Below, in pieces: positions 9,244 to 18,502 of a DNA stretch of 64,000 bases. How positions within the stretch are numbered: position 1 is the stretch's first letter; each line of letters opens with the position of its first letter. The position numbers were made by a program, and so were the translations under genes. The notes under the pieces are model-generated. The model was given only the letters and a program-made list of their open reading frames with translations, was not told where the DNA came from and searched no databases. The DNA lies in NCBI GenBank assembly GCA_964527565.1, contig CAZGOY010000008.1:33834-97833 (forward strand). Reading direction: 5' to 3'. This DNA comes from JAGXQV01 sp964527565 (GTDB lineage: Bacteria > Pseudomonadota > Gammaproteobacteria > Burkholderiales > Sulfuricellaceae).

Positions 9244-10298
9244 CGCGCAGCCTCCAGCAGGATGCGGGAACCCAGCGCCTCATAACGGCTCCACACCTCC
9301 GGCATATGCGATGTAATGATGAGCTGCCCATTTCGATCAGCCACCATCTTTTCGAGTTGTGCCAGAAAGCCCGCGACCAGTGACGGGTGCAGGTAGAGGT
9401 CGGGCTCGTCGATCAGGGCAATACCGCCCTTCTCCAGCCAGCGGTTGACGAGATAGAGCTGAATCAGCACCTGATGCTCCCCCGCACTCAGATCATCCAG
9501 AGCGTGGGTCGTGCCACTGCCGTTTTTCAGTTTTACATTCAGCCGATTCTCTCCCAGCTTGATTTCAGTCAGTATCTCCTTGCCGCTCAAAAAAGCATTC
9601 ATATCCCGGATCAAGTCGTGAAACCGGTGCAGTGCCGCCGATTTCAGGGCCAGCATTGATGCTTCCAACTGCCCGTCCCATTGGTCGGTAACACGGTAAC
9701 TGGCCAGCCAGCGTAATTGCGGGTTCTCGGGCCGAATCTCCCCTACCCCCCGCTTGGGGTTCACCCAGCGCCGCTCCTCGGCATCGAGAAAAATCATGTT
9801 GGGCGACTCGCTCTTGTCGGCCGAGACCAGCATCTTTTGTCGTGCTTCTGTCCATTGATCGAGCCAGGCTGCATTTTCCGGCCACAACAGCTTGCGTGCC
9901 GGTGCGCCGCGTTTGCCCGTGCGCTCCACCCACTCGCCAACGAAAACGTGGCCTGGATAGCTCCGCTGCATTTCTCCGGCAAACTCCTTGACACCAAACA
10001 GCAGCACCATGGCCCCTCCAGAGAAGGGCAAGTCCTCCAGCACCAAGGCGACCCCGCCCCAGTGTTGCAACCACTCCCGTTCCGGGTTTGACTTGGGCAG
10101 GGTCTTGCGATGGTGCAACCAGTGGCCGAAGGCGTTCCAAAGCATCGCCGACGCCCGCAGTACCGACGACTTGCCACAGCCATTAGGGCCGCTAAAGAGA
10201 ATGTGAGGAGCGATTTCGTCGGTCCACGCATCCTTGAAATCGAACACTTGGGAGCCGAGCGGCCCCGCCTCATAGGTGTGGATGGCACGGATTTTCAT
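9240..10298 (-). CDS. SMC/ABC-like AAA ATPase of a two-gene defence-type module
   Basis: A 352-residue ABC/SMC-like ATPase (AAA_15/AAA_21 type). Walker A is GPNGCGKS at residues 37-44, the signature loop LSAGEHQ is near 272, and Walker B IALIDEPDLYLHPS is near 298-311, followed by an H-loop TSHMPEVW. The central region is short, with no long coiled coil. The ATPase presumably senses a trigger and controls the DUF4435 protein encoded immediately downstream with a 4-bp overlap. This order and pairing match PARIS AriA-AriB. No transposon ends were seen around it. Confidence 0.75.
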   Translation of the reverse strand: MKIRAIHTYEAGPLGSQVFDFKDAWTDEIAPHILFSGPNGCGKSSVLRASAMLWNAFGHWLHHRKTLPKSNPEREWLQHWGGVALVLEDLPFSGGAMVLLFGVKEFAGEMQRSYPGHVFVGEWVERTGKRGAPARKLLWPENAAWLDQWTEARQKMLVSADKSESPNMIFLDAEERRWVNPKRGVGEIRPENPQLRWLASYRVTDQWDGQLEASMLALKSAALHRFHDLIRDMNAFLSGKEILTEIKLGENRLNVKLKNGSGTTHALDDLSAGEHQVLIQLYLVNRWLEKGGIALIDEPDLYLHPSLVAGFLAQLEKMVADRNGQLIITSHMPEVWSRYEALGSRILLEAAR

Positions 10299-10328
10299 GT
10301 GGGGGCTCTCCAGACACGGTTGATGATG

Positions 10329-10493
10329 TTATTGATCTTGATTGGCAAATGTTGACACTGCGAAACCGTTTACCCATTTCCCGCTCTCGTAATTGGTCGC
10401 GAACGACTCCCAGAGAAAAACGACACACCGTTCTTCGTCATTGTTGCGGTAGGACTTGAGCAGGTAGTCGAGAATCGCCAGCGCGTCGTCCAT
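10329..10493 (-). CDS. Small protein of unknown function
   Basis: A 54-residue ORF starting MDDALAILDYLL. It begins two bases after the stop of the FRG gene, so it is placed for translational coupling, with an AGGAA sequence ahead of the ATG. The product is soluble and slightly acidic. No family was recognised. Its tight position between the FRG gene and the ATPase gene suggests one transcript. Confidence 0.5.
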   Translation of the reverse strand: MDDALAILDYLLKSYRNNDEERCVVFLWESFATNYESGKWVNGFAVSTFANQDQ

Positions 10494-10495
10494 CT

Positions 10496-11413
10496 TTACG
10501 AATTCCTGAACAGGTCGATTTTGTACGCACAAGCATTCGCGGCATTTTCCAGCGTAGGCATCAGCGAATGCGTTGTGACGTCCAGATCAAAAAGCAGACG
10601 CAGTAACTCGTCCGCCTCAGATGCCGGCAACGTGATTTTGGTTAGCACGCTGTTTTCGACGTAATCCGAAACAGTTGGCCACCGGGCTTTTTCAAGAAAA
10701 AATTTATTTGCGTAAGGCATGTGCAGGAACAAGCCTTTTTGCGCCAGAAGAAATGGATTTTCATGGCGAGGGGCATGCACCAACTGTATTGGCTGGTTTG
10801 GCTCCTTTTTCAGGTGCTGGTGGTTGAGCATGACCACGGCAATTTCATGGCTCTGAATGCGATCTTTGGACAGACTGGATGCGGGGAAGGCGGCGAAATA
10901 AGCCGCTACCAAAGGGGACTCTGTCCAGTCAAGCAAGCGTGTCGGTATCCCATGATGCTGTGCCATCGCGATGGCGCTCAGATAGTTCTCTCTTGGGAAT
11001 GGGCTATCAATTTCTTCTGGGCGTTTGTCATCTAACAATGCGCGGACAATGTCGGAATCTTCGTCAATCAGGGTGTAATCGATGGGCGTGGCAAACCCCA
11101 ATCGATCAGCCTCTTCGAGAAAAAGAAATACTGCGCGCAACTCAGCATGCAACTGCCAGCCCAAGCTTTTCAAATCGTCAGAAGATAGTTTTCCTGACGT
11201 TTGCAGCGTGAACCGGTCCAACCTGTTGTTCTCACGAAATGCCGATGGTTTCAGTTCCCATCTGCTATCGGCATGCCCCCTGAAAATGAAACCATTTTGC
11301 CCATAAGCATTTGCCAGATACTCCGGGCACCAGCCATGCCGTGTTTGAAATCTGTGGTTATCAAGGAAGAAGCGCAGAAATTCCTCGGCATTATCAGAGG
11401 ACTTTTCTGTCAT
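10496..11413 (-). CDS. FRG domain protein
   Basis: A 305-residue protein with the FRG domain, recognised by FIFRGHADSRWELKPSAF (about residues 42-60) and AQHHGIPTRLLDWTESPL (about 153-170). FRG domains are found in toxins, phage-linked and defence-linked proteins. Their biochemical activity is not well defined, though a fold related to ADP-ribosyltransferases has been suggested. The gene starts inside the stop of the upstream restriction-gene remnant (ATGA) and is tightly followed by a 54-residue ORF. FRG genes are often accessory passengers in type I restriction loci, which fits the remnant next door. Confidence 0.8.
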   Translation of the reverse strand: MTEKSSDNAEEFLRFFLDNHRFQTRHGWCPEYLANAYGQNGFIFRGHADSRWELKPSAFRENNRLDRFTLQTSGKLSSDDLKSLGWQLHAELRAVFLFLEEADRLGFATPIDYTLIDEDSDIVRALLDDKRPEEIDSPFPRENYLSAIAMAQHHGIPTRLLDWTESPLVAAYFAAFPASSLSKDRIQSHEIAVVMLNHQHLKKEPNQPIQLVHAPRHENPFLLAQKGLFLHMPYANKFFLEKARWPTVSDYVENSVLTKITLPASEADELLRLLFDLDVTTHSLMPTLENAANACAYKIDLFRNS

Positions 11414-11793
11414 GCATCACCCCATACCCTGTTAATCGTGGCTTTGATCTTGGCATCGAAGCGGGCAATCAATTCCTTATTAGCGTTGCCCAAGGCTTGC
11501 TCGACTTCAATTTCGGCAACGATAGCGCGCTGGATTGGGATCGTTAGACTTCCAAGAACTCCCATACTGACATTCGCCTTAGCATTTTCTACCGAGTTGC
11601 CTAGGAGCACTTGAATGAATTCTGGCGCATTTAATAGCGACATTAGAAAAGTAGAATCTACTAAGGCAAAGTCTGGGCGGCTAGGTTCCAGAACGACGTT
11701 GGACTTGCCATGAGCACCGTCGAAAAAACGCCAGCCGGATTCTTCCAGCAGTTTATTGAGTTTGATGCGTGCGCGGGCTTCTTTGGCTGCCAT
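11410..11793 (-). pseudogene. In-frame HsdR-start / HsdS-end chimaera, type I restriction remnant
   Basis: This 127-residue frame joins two unrelated ends. The first 35 or so residues (KEARARIKLNKLLEESGWRF) match the typical start of a type I restriction HsdR subunit. From about residue 38 to the end it reads like the C-terminus of a specificity subunit: SFLM-type helix, AKANVSMGVLGSLTIP, QRAIVAEIEVEQAL, then KIKATINRVWG. The motor and methylase parts are absent. I infer a deletion that fused hsdR to hsdS in frame, which would remove several kilobases if the original order was R-M-S. The product could still be made, since its stop overlaps the FRG start, but cannot be a working restriction enzyme. 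Confidence 0.65.
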
Positions 11794-11903
11794 GTTGTTG
11801 GACTGCGCCCCTGTAATTATCGGCTTATACTTTTTCCTGACTTTTCGTGCATGGTATCAAACCATCCCATACCATTCATAACCGCATTCCGCCTTTTATA
11901 TTC

Positions 11904-13310
11904 TCACTTTTTGCCGAACAGTTTGCGCCCGCGCCGCCGCTGGCGGTGGGCCTGCTTTTCCTCGCGTTCGGTCTTAGGGCCGGATTTGCGCCCGGCGAAG
12001 GGGTTGTCCCCCTGTTTGAACTGCACCCTGAAGGGCGTGCCGACCAGCTCGAAAGCCTTGCGGAAGGTGTTTTCCAGATAGCGCTTGTAGCTTTCCGGGA
12101 TGCTGGCGACCGAGGTGCCGTGGACAATGACCAGCGGCGGGTTGGAACCGCCCTGGTGGGCGTAGCGCATCTTCGGGCGGAACGGGCCGGCCTTGGGCGG
12201 CTGGTGCTGTTCCGTCGCCGCCATCAGAATGCGCGTGAGCTTCGGCGTGGACATCTTGATCATCGCCGAAGCAAAAGCCGCATCCACCGAACCGAATAAC
12301 TCCCCCACTCCGCTGCCCTGCAAGGCGGAAATATAGTGGAACTTGGCGAATTCGAGAAACTGGAGCTTGCGCGCGATATCCATCTTGATGACGTCGCGCC
12401 GCGCCGCGTCCAGCCCGTCCCACTTGTTGATCGCCAGCACCAGCGCCTTGCCCGCTTCGAGAATGAAACCGGCGATATGCGCATCCTGTTCGGCCACGTC
12501 CTGGCGCGCGTCCAGCACCAGCACCACCACGTTGGCGTCCTCAATGGCTTGCAGGGTTTTCACCACGGAAAACTTCTCGATGGCTTCGAAAACCTTGCCG
12601 CGCTTGCGAATGCCGGCGGTGTCGATCAGCGTGTAATGTTTGTCGCCGCGGTCGAATTCGATATGGATGCTGTCGCGCGTGGTGCCCGGCTGGTCGAAGG
12701 CGATTACGCGCTCTTCGCCGAGCAGCGCATTGACCAAGGTCGATTTGCCGACGTTGGGGCGGCCGACGATGGCAATCTTGGGATGGTCGTCTTCCTGGTC
12801 TTCCGTGGGAACCTCTTCGGGAAAGCCCGCCAGCGCCAGATCCACCAGTTCGCGCACGCCGTCGCCGTGTGCCGAGGAAATCGCCAGCGGATCACCCAAC
12901 CCCAGCTCGTAAAACTCCGCCGCCACCACGTCGCGGCGCATCCCTTCCGCCTTGTTCACCGCCAGGAACACCGGCTGGCCCGACTTGCGCAAACGCTCGG
13001 CGATGATCTTGTCCTGCGAGGTCAGCCCCTGGCGCGCATCCACCAGAAACACGATGGCATCCGCCTCATCGACGGCCTGCAAGGTCTGGCGCGCCATTTC
13101 ATGGAGGATGCCGTCCTTCACCACCGGCTCGAAACCACCGGTATCCACCACCAGATAAGGCTTGTCGCCCATGCGCCCATGGCCGTAATGGCGGTCGCGC
13201 GTCAACCCCGGCAGGTCGGCGACCAGCGCGTCGCGGCTACGGGTGAGGCGATTGAACAAGGTGGATTTGCCGACGTTGGGACGGCCTACCAGGGCGAGGG
13301 TGGGTTTCAC
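11904..13310 (-). CDS. der: Ribosome biogenesis GTPase Der (EngA)
   Basis: A 468-residue protein with two tandem G domains and a C-terminal KH-like domain. GRPNVGKST occurs twice (near residues 8 and 180). The switch motifs DTGG and DTAG, then NKAEG and NKWDG, identify both GTPase units. Der acts in late 50S assembly. I start at the GTG at 13310 because the family begins directly with the strand before the first P-loop; a GTG at 13355 would add an unlikely Pro/Phe-rich tail. The C-terminus ends in a basic tail common in this family. Confidence 0.95.
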   Translation of the reverse strand: MKPTLALVGRPNVGKSTLFNRLTRSRDALVADLPGLTRDRHYGHGRMGDKPYLVVDTGGFEPVVKDGILHEMARQTLQAVDEADAIVFLVDARQGLTSQDKIIAERLRKSGQPVFLAVNKAEGMRRDVVAAEFYELGLGDPLAISSAHGDGVRELVDLALAGFPEEVPTEDQEDDHPKIAIVGRPNVGKSTLVNALLGEERVIAFDQPGTTRDSIHIEFDRGDKHYTLIDTAGIRKRGKVFEAIEKFSVVKTLQAIEDANVVVLVLDARQDVAEQDAHIAGFILEAGKALVLAINKWDGLDAARRDVIKMDIARKLQFLEFAKFHYISALQGSGVGELFGSVDAAFASAMIKMSTPKLTRILMAATEQHQPPKAGPFRPKMRYAHQGGSNPPLVIVHGTSVASIPESYKRYLENTFRKAFELVGTPFRVQFKQGDNPFAGRKSGPKTEREEKQAHRQRRRGRKLFGKK

Positions 13311-13373
13311 GGTATGAAAAAAGGGAAAAGAATCAGGGGGCGGATTGTAGCACACACCCGCCCGGCAATTTTT

Positions 13374-15335
13374 TTACCCGTCCCGCTGTCCCGTCTTCAT
13401 GCTGTGTTCCCGTGCCAGCCATTCCTGAAACATCAGCACATTCCACAGGGCATGCTGCTCGTTGCGTCTGCCGCTCAAATGCACCTGCCACTTGCGGCGG
13501 ACCTGCGCGGGGTCCAGGAAGCCCTCCTCGCGCAGGCGGGATTCGTCCAGCAAATCTTCCGCCCAGTTGATCAGCGGGCCGCGCAGCCATGCGCCGACCG
13601 GCACGCCGAAACCCATTTTGGGGCGCTCGATGAGCGTTTCCGGGACGTGTCGATAAAGCAACTGGCGCAACGGCCACTTACCCTGGCCGTCGCGGATTTT
13701 CATGCCAAGCGGCAGGCTCCAGGCAAATTCGGCCACGCGATGGTCCAGCAGGGGGACGCGCGTTTCCAGGCTGACGGCCATCGCGGCGCGGTCGAGCTTG
13801 ACCAGAATGTCGCCGGGCAAATAACTCACGGCATCGAGCTGCATCATGCGCGAGATGAAATCCGGCAGCGCCGCCCGTTGTGCGGGATCCGTCAGCGCCG
13901 TGAGCGGCTCGCGGCTGCCCAGCACCACGGCGGCGGGCGTTTTCCACTGGGAAACCAGGTTCAGATAAAGTTGTTCCGGGCTGTCCGCCGCCAGGATTTC
14001 CGCCAGTTTGTGCAGCTTGTCGCCCGGCGTTTGCTGCCGCAATGCCGGGGGCAGCAGCCGGAACAGGCCATCCCAGGCATGCGGCGGCAACGCGCTCAAC
14101 AGGGCGCCCAACGCCCGCCGCCCCATCCCCGGCAACCAGCGCACCTTGCGCCAGATCGCGTCCGCCCACAGGTAGCGGTTGTAGCCGCCGAACAATTCGT
14201 CGCCGCCATCGCCGGACAGGCTGACCGCGACGTGACTGCGGGCCAGTTGCGCCACCAGGAAAGTCGGAATCTGCGAGGAATCGGCGAAAGGTTCGTCATA
14301 CATTTCCGGCAGCAAGGGTATCACCGCCCGCGCCTGATCCGGCGTGACCAGCAACTCAGTGTGCTCGGTGCCCAGATGACGCGCCACGGCCCTGGCATGG
14401 TGCGCTTCGTTGTATTGCGCCTCGCTGAAGCCGATAGTGAAGGTCTTCACCGGACGCTCGCCCTGCGCCTGCATCAGCGCCACCACCAGCGAGGAATCGA
14501 CGCCGCCGGAAAGAAACGCGCCGAGCGGCACGTCGGCGGCCATCTGGCCGCGAACCGCCGCACGCAACAGGTCATCGAGCCGCTCAAGCGCCTCGCCCTC
14601 GCTGCCGACAAAGGGATGGGCAACCCCGCTTTCCGCCTGCGCACGCGCGCTCCACCAAGAGCGGGGAACCGCCTCGCCCCAGGTTTCCACGCCGAGCGTC
14701 AGAAGCGCGCCGGGCGGCAGCTTGCTGATCCCCCGGTAGATCGAATACGGCGCGGGGATATGGTTGTGGCGCACATACAAGGCCAGCGTGTTGCGGTCGA
14801 TTTCTCCACGCCAGGCCGGGTGGCAACGCAAGGCCTTGAGTTCCGAGCCGAACAGGAGGGCATTGCCCATGCGCCCGTAATACAGCGGTTTTTCGCCGAA
14901 GCGGTCGCGCGCCAGATGCAGGGCGCGTTCCTGGCGGTCCCACAAGGCAAAAGCGAACATGCCGGTGAAGCGTTCCAGCGCGCCTTCCACCCCCCAGTGC
15001 GCCACGGCGGCCAGCAAGGTTTCGGTGTCGGAATGGCCGCGCCAGGCTACATCGCGCAGGTCGCCGCGCAATTCCCGGTGGTTGTAGATTTCCCCGTTGA
15101 ACGCCACGACGTAGCGCCCGCAAGCGGAAACCATGGGCTGATGTCCGGCGGGCGACAGGTCGAGGATGGCCAGGCGGCGGTGGGACAAGGCGATGCCTGC
15201 CTGCTCGTCCAGCCACACTCCCTCGTCGTCCGGGCCGCGATGGCGCAAGGTGGCCGCCATCGCCAGCACCACGGTCCGCGCGGTGTCGGCGTGAAAACCG
15301 CCGTTCAGGTTGAGAAAGCCAGCCAGTCCGCACAT
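13374..15335 (-). CDS. asnB: Glutamine-hydrolysing asparagine synthetase family protein
   Basis: A 653-residue class II amidotransferase. MCGLAG exposes the catalytic Cys2, FNGEIYNHRELR is the glutaminase signature, and FLSGGVDSS near 262-270 is the ATP pyrophosphatase loop of the synthetase domain. Free AsnB makes asparagine from aspartate, glutamine and ATP. Close homologues also sit in exopolysaccharide/PEP-CTERM loci as amidotransferases, but no such genes are seen here, so asparagine synthesis is the simplest reading. It lies 25 bp after the Lon-like gene on the same strand and is probably co-transcribed with it. Confidence 0.85.
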   Translation of the reverse strand: MCGLAGFLNLNGGFHADTARTVVLAMAATLRHRGPDDEGVWLDEQAGIALSHRRLAILDLSPAGHQPMVSACGRYVVAFNGEIYNHRELRGDLRDVAWRGHSDTETLLAAVAHWGVEGALERFTGMFAFALWDRQERALHLARDRFGEKPLYYGRMGNALLFGSELKALRCHPAWRGEIDRNTLALYVRHNHIPAPYSIYRGISKLPPGALLTLGVETWGEAVPRSWWSARAQAESGVAHPFVGSEGEALERLDDLLRAAVRGQMAADVPLGAFLSGGVDSSLVVALMQAQGERPVKTFTIGFSEAQYNEAHHARAVARHLGTEHTELLVTPDQARAVIPLLPEMYDEPFADSSQIPTFLVAQLARSHVAVSLSGDGGDELFGGYNRYLWADAIWRKVRWLPGMGRRALGALLSALPPHAWDGLFRLLPPALRQQTPGDKLHKLAEILAADSPEQLYLNLVSQWKTPAAVVLGSREPLTALTDPAQRAALPDFISRMMQLDAVSYLPGDILVKLDRAAMAVSLETRVPLLDHRVAEFAWSLPLGMKIRDGQGKWPLRQLLYRHVPETLIERPKMGFGVPVGAWLRGPLINWAEDLLDESRLREEGFLDPAQVRRKWQVHLSGRRNEQHALWNVLMFQEWLAREHSMKTGQRDG

Positions 15336-15360
15336 GGTTCAGTCGCGGCGCCGCGCCGCC

Positions 15361-17784
15361 CTATTCATCGCCCGCCACCGCCAGCAGTACCTGTTTGCGC
15401 TCCGACAGCGCCGCCAGCCGGTCGGCAACCCGGCGGTTGAGGGTGTTGGCGGGGTAACTGCCGTGTTTATAGCGTGCGCCCATGCGCATGCCGGTGAGCA
15501 ACTCCATGCCCTGGTCGATGGTCTCCACCGCCCACACGTGGAATTTCCCGGCGGACGCGGCTTCCACCACATCGCGGCGCAGCATCAGGTGTTTGACGTT
15601 GGCCGCCGGAATCATCACCCCCTGCTCGCCGGTCAGTCCGCGCGCGCGGCAAACGTCGAAAAATCCTTCGATCTTCTCGTTGACGCCGCCGATGGCCTGC
15701 ACCTCACCGTGCTGGTTGACCGAACCGGTGACGGCAACCGACTGTTTCAGCGGCACCTCGGCCAGCGCCGAAAGCAGGGCGTAGAGTTCCGCCGATGAGG
15801 CGCTGTCGCCTTCCACCAGACCGTAGGACTGCTCGAACACCAGGCTGGCAGACAGCGTCAGGGGATGCTCGGCGGCATAGCGCGCGCCGAGGAAAGCCGT
15901 GAGGATCATCACCCCCTTGGAGTGGATCGGTCCGCCGAGTTCGACCTCGCGTTCGATGTCCACCACCTCGCCCTTACCCTGCCACACCCGCGCGGTGATC
16001 CGGCTGGGACGCCCGAAAGCGAAGTGATTCATGCCGACCACCGAAAGGCCGTTGACTTGGCCGACCTTGTCGCCTTCGCTGGCAATCAGCAGGGTGCCGC
16101 GCTGGATTTCCTCGTGTATCAGTTCGCGCAGACGGTCGGAACGGTAGATGCGCGCGTCGATGGCGCGTTGCACGTCTTCGGCGTCCACCGTCTTGCGTCC
16201 GACCTGCACGGCCCAGTAATCGGCTTCGCGCAGCAGGTCGGCCAGATCGCCCATGTGCGTGGAAAGTTTTTCGGCGTCCCCCGCCATGCGCGCACTGTGC
16301 TCGATGACGCGCGCTACGGCGTTGCGTTTGAACGGCAGCAGCTTTTCGCGGCGCGCCAGCGAAGCGATCAGGCGCGCATAAAGCAAATGGTTGTCCGGGC
16401 TGCGCGGCATGTCCTCGGCAAAATCCACCGCCACCTTGAAAAGTTCTGGAAACTCCGGGTCGTAATGCGACAGCAGGTAATACAGCATCGGTTCGCCCAG
16501 CAACACCACCTTGACGGCCAGCGGAATCGGCTCGGGTTCGAGAGAAACGGTGCTGACTAGGCTCAGCGCCTGGCCGAGCGATTCGATGTCGATGCGCGAC
16601 GAGCGCAAGGTGCGTTTCAGCGCCTCCCAGGCAAAAGGCTGGGTCAGCAGCTTGTGGGCGTCCAGCATCAGGTAGCCGCCGCAGGCGCGGTGCAGGGCGC
16701 CCGGCTTGATGAGATTGAAATCGGTGACCAGGGTGCCCATTTGGGAAATGTGCTCGACACGCCCCAGCAGGTTGGCGTAAGTCGGATTGTCTTCATAAAC
16801 CACCGGCGCGCCTTGCAGGGCATCGCGATCCACCAGCATGTTGACGCGGTAGCGCCGGAAGGCGGGAGAATTGGCCAGCACGCGCGCCTGTCCGGCGTCG
16901 ATGATGGACGGCGCATGCTCCTGGGGATGCAGGAAATCGTGCACATTGACGATCACGTCCTGCTGCACGGCATCCAGGTAGGCGACGACGGGCGGCAAGG
17001 CGGCATATTTCTGGCGCAGGGCATCGGCCAAGTGGGCCACGGCGTAAATTGCCGCTTCGTGATTGAGCGTCTTGATTTTCTGGCGCGTCTCCTTTTCCCA
17101 CTGCGGGAACTGGCGCAACAGGGCGCGCAACTGCTCCTCGAATTGCTCCACGTCCGCTTCAATGCGCTGGCGTTCGTCCTCGGGCAGCTTGCCGAATTCC
17201 TCCGGCCCGAGCACCTTGCCGCCGCGCAGGGGGCCGAACGCAAATCCCTCGGGCGTGCGCAGCAAAGCGATGCCGCGCGTCTCGGCACGTTGCTGCACCC
17301 CGGCAAAGGCATTCTCCTGGCGCTCCTTCAGTTCGTTTTCGATCACCTGCTTGCGCGTGCGGTAATCCTCGCTTTCGAACACTGCCGGAATCACGCTGGT
17401 CAGATCCTCCACCAGTTGTTCCATGTCGCGGGCGAGTGAGCGCCCCTGCCCCGGCGGCAATTGCAGGGCACACGGCTTGTGTGCCTGGTCAAAGTTGTTG
17501 ACGTAGCACCAGTCGGACGGCGTCTGCTCCGCCCTGGCTTGGCGTTCAATGAAATCGCGCACCAGCGTATGCTTGCCGGCGCCATGCGGGCCGAAGGCAA
17601 ACAGATTGTAGCCCGCGCGGCGCATGCCGATGCCGAAACGCACCGCATCGACGGCCCGTGCCTGACCGACGATGTCGGACAGGTCTTCCAGTTCGGCGGT
17701 GGTCTTGAACTTGAGCTGGGCGGGGTCGCAACGGTGGTAAAGCTGCCGGGGAGACAGGGGACGGACGTTTTTTCTGGTACTCAC
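15361..17784 (-). CDS. Lon-like AAA+ protease (LonB/YcbZ-like)
   Basis: An 807-residue ATP-dependent protease of the group lacking the classical Lon N-domain. An AAA_32-type region carries a variant Walker A GPHGAGKHT at about residues 65-73 and Walker B-like GGYLMLDAHKL. The C-terminal S16 domain has the catalytic Ser in EGDSASSAE (about 660) and Lys in GVNEKIEGF (about 700). These soluble proteases degrade unknown substrates. A GTG at 17784 with AGAAGG eight bases upstream is preferred over a TTG seven codons earlier. Confidence 0.88.
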   Translation of the reverse strand: MSTRKNVRPLSPRQLYHRCDPAQLKFKTTAELEDLSDIVGQARAVDAVRFGIGMRRAGYNLFAFGPHGAGKHTLVRDFIERQARAEQTPSDWCYVNNFDQAHKPCALQLPPGQGRSLARDMEQLVEDLTSVIPAVFESEDYRTRKQVIENELKERQENAFAGVQQRAETRGIALLRTPEGFAFGPLRGGKVLGPEEFGKLPEDERQRIEADVEQFEEQLRALLRQFPQWEKETRQKIKTLNHEAAIYAVAHLADALRQKYAALPPVVAYLDAVQQDVIVNVHDFLHPQEHAPSIIDAGQARVLANSPAFRRYRVNMLVDRDALQGAPVVYEDNPTYANLLGRVEHISQMGTLVTDFNLIKPGALHRACGGYLMLDAHKLLTQPFAWEALKRTLRSSRIDIESLGQALSLVSTVSLEPEPIPLAVKVVLLGEPMLYYLLSHYDPEFPELFKVAVDFAEDMPRSPDNHLLYARLIASLARREKLLPFKRNAVARVIEHSARMAGDAEKLSTHMGDLADLLREADYWAVQVGRKTVDAEDVQRAIDARIYRSDRLRELIHEEIQRGTLLIASEGDKVGQVNGLSVVGMNHFAFGRPSRITARVWQGKGEVVDIEREVELGGPIHSKGVMILTAFLGARYAAEHPLTLSASLVFEQSYGLVEGDSASSAELYALLSALAEVPLKQSVAVTGSVNQHGEVQAIGGVNEKIEGFFDVCRARGLTGEQGVMIPAANVKHLMLRRDVVEAASAGKFHVWAVETIDQGMELLTGMRMGARYKHGSYPANTLNRRVADRLAALSERKQVLLAVAGDE

Positions 17785-17897
17785 GGATGAAGCCTTCTCA
17801 AACAACGCATGACCCGCATGTTACTGAAATTTTCAGCCGCTTGGTATTTTGCGGCCGACCGGCATAACATACACCTCTTGCCGTTGGAGAAGCTCTC

Positions 17898-18500
17898 ATG
17901 CATACCCCTTCTTTTTTCGATGATGTTCGCACCCTCACCCTGGCCGACCCGCTCGCTGATTTCCTTGGCGCGGCCGAGGACGGCATCATCGAATACACCT
18001 ACCGCGACGCGGTGAAACTCGCCGGTCATTCCTGCCCCACCGTCGCCGGTGCCTACCTGGCCACGCTGAAGGCGCTGGAACGCCTCTATCCCGGCACGCT
18101 ACCGCAACGCGGCAGCATCCGGGTGACGTTTCGCGACGATCTCACCAGCGGGGTCACCGGCGTCATGGCCAACATCGCCACCCTGCTCACCGGCGCCACC
18201 CAGGATAGCGGTTTCAAGGGGCTGGCCGGCCAATTTGACCGACGCCGCCTGCTGTCCTTCAACACCCCCATCAACGGTGAAATGCGCTTCGAGCGCGTTG
18301 ACGGCGGCAGCAGCGTGACCACCGAATACCACCCGGAAATCATCCCGCCGCAAGCGGCCATGAAGGAATTGATGGGACTGGTGATGGCAGGCGCCGCCAG
18401 CGCAGACGAAAAAAAGGAATTCGGCCGGTTGTGGCAGGAACGCGTGAAACGCATCCTCATTGACCATATCGACGACCCCATGTTGCTGGTGCTGCGCTGA
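17898..18500 (+). CDS. FmdE-like protein
   Basis: A 200-residue protein resembling the FmdE region first named for a molybdenum formylmethanofuran dehydrogenase subunit. The core motif AGHSCPTVAGAYL (about residues 40-52) carries the conserved His and Cys, and TFRDDLTSGVTG follows. In bacteria without methanogenesis the role is not established; metal binding is likely from the His/Cys motif. A GGAG Shine-Dalgarno precedes the ATG. The next gene begins two bases after its stop, so the pair forms an operon divergent from the Lon-like gene. Confidence 0.75.
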   Translation: MHTPSFFDDVRTLTLADPLADFLGAAEDGIIEYTYRDAVKLAGHSCPTVAGAYLATLKALERLYPGTLPQRGSIRVTFRDDLTSGVTGVMANIATLLTGATQDSGFKGLAGQFDRRRLLSFNTPINGEMRFERVDGGSSVTTEYHPEIIPPQAAMKELMGLVMAGAASADEKKEFGRLWQERVKRILIDHIDDPMLLVLR

Positions 18501-18502
18501 AA

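Noticed and set aside
12336..15440. A 1034-codon plus-strand frame
   Set aside because: It lies opposite der and asnB, whose motifs are clear; the frame is open only because of GC-rich codon bias. Its product is rich in His, Arg and Gln without domain features.
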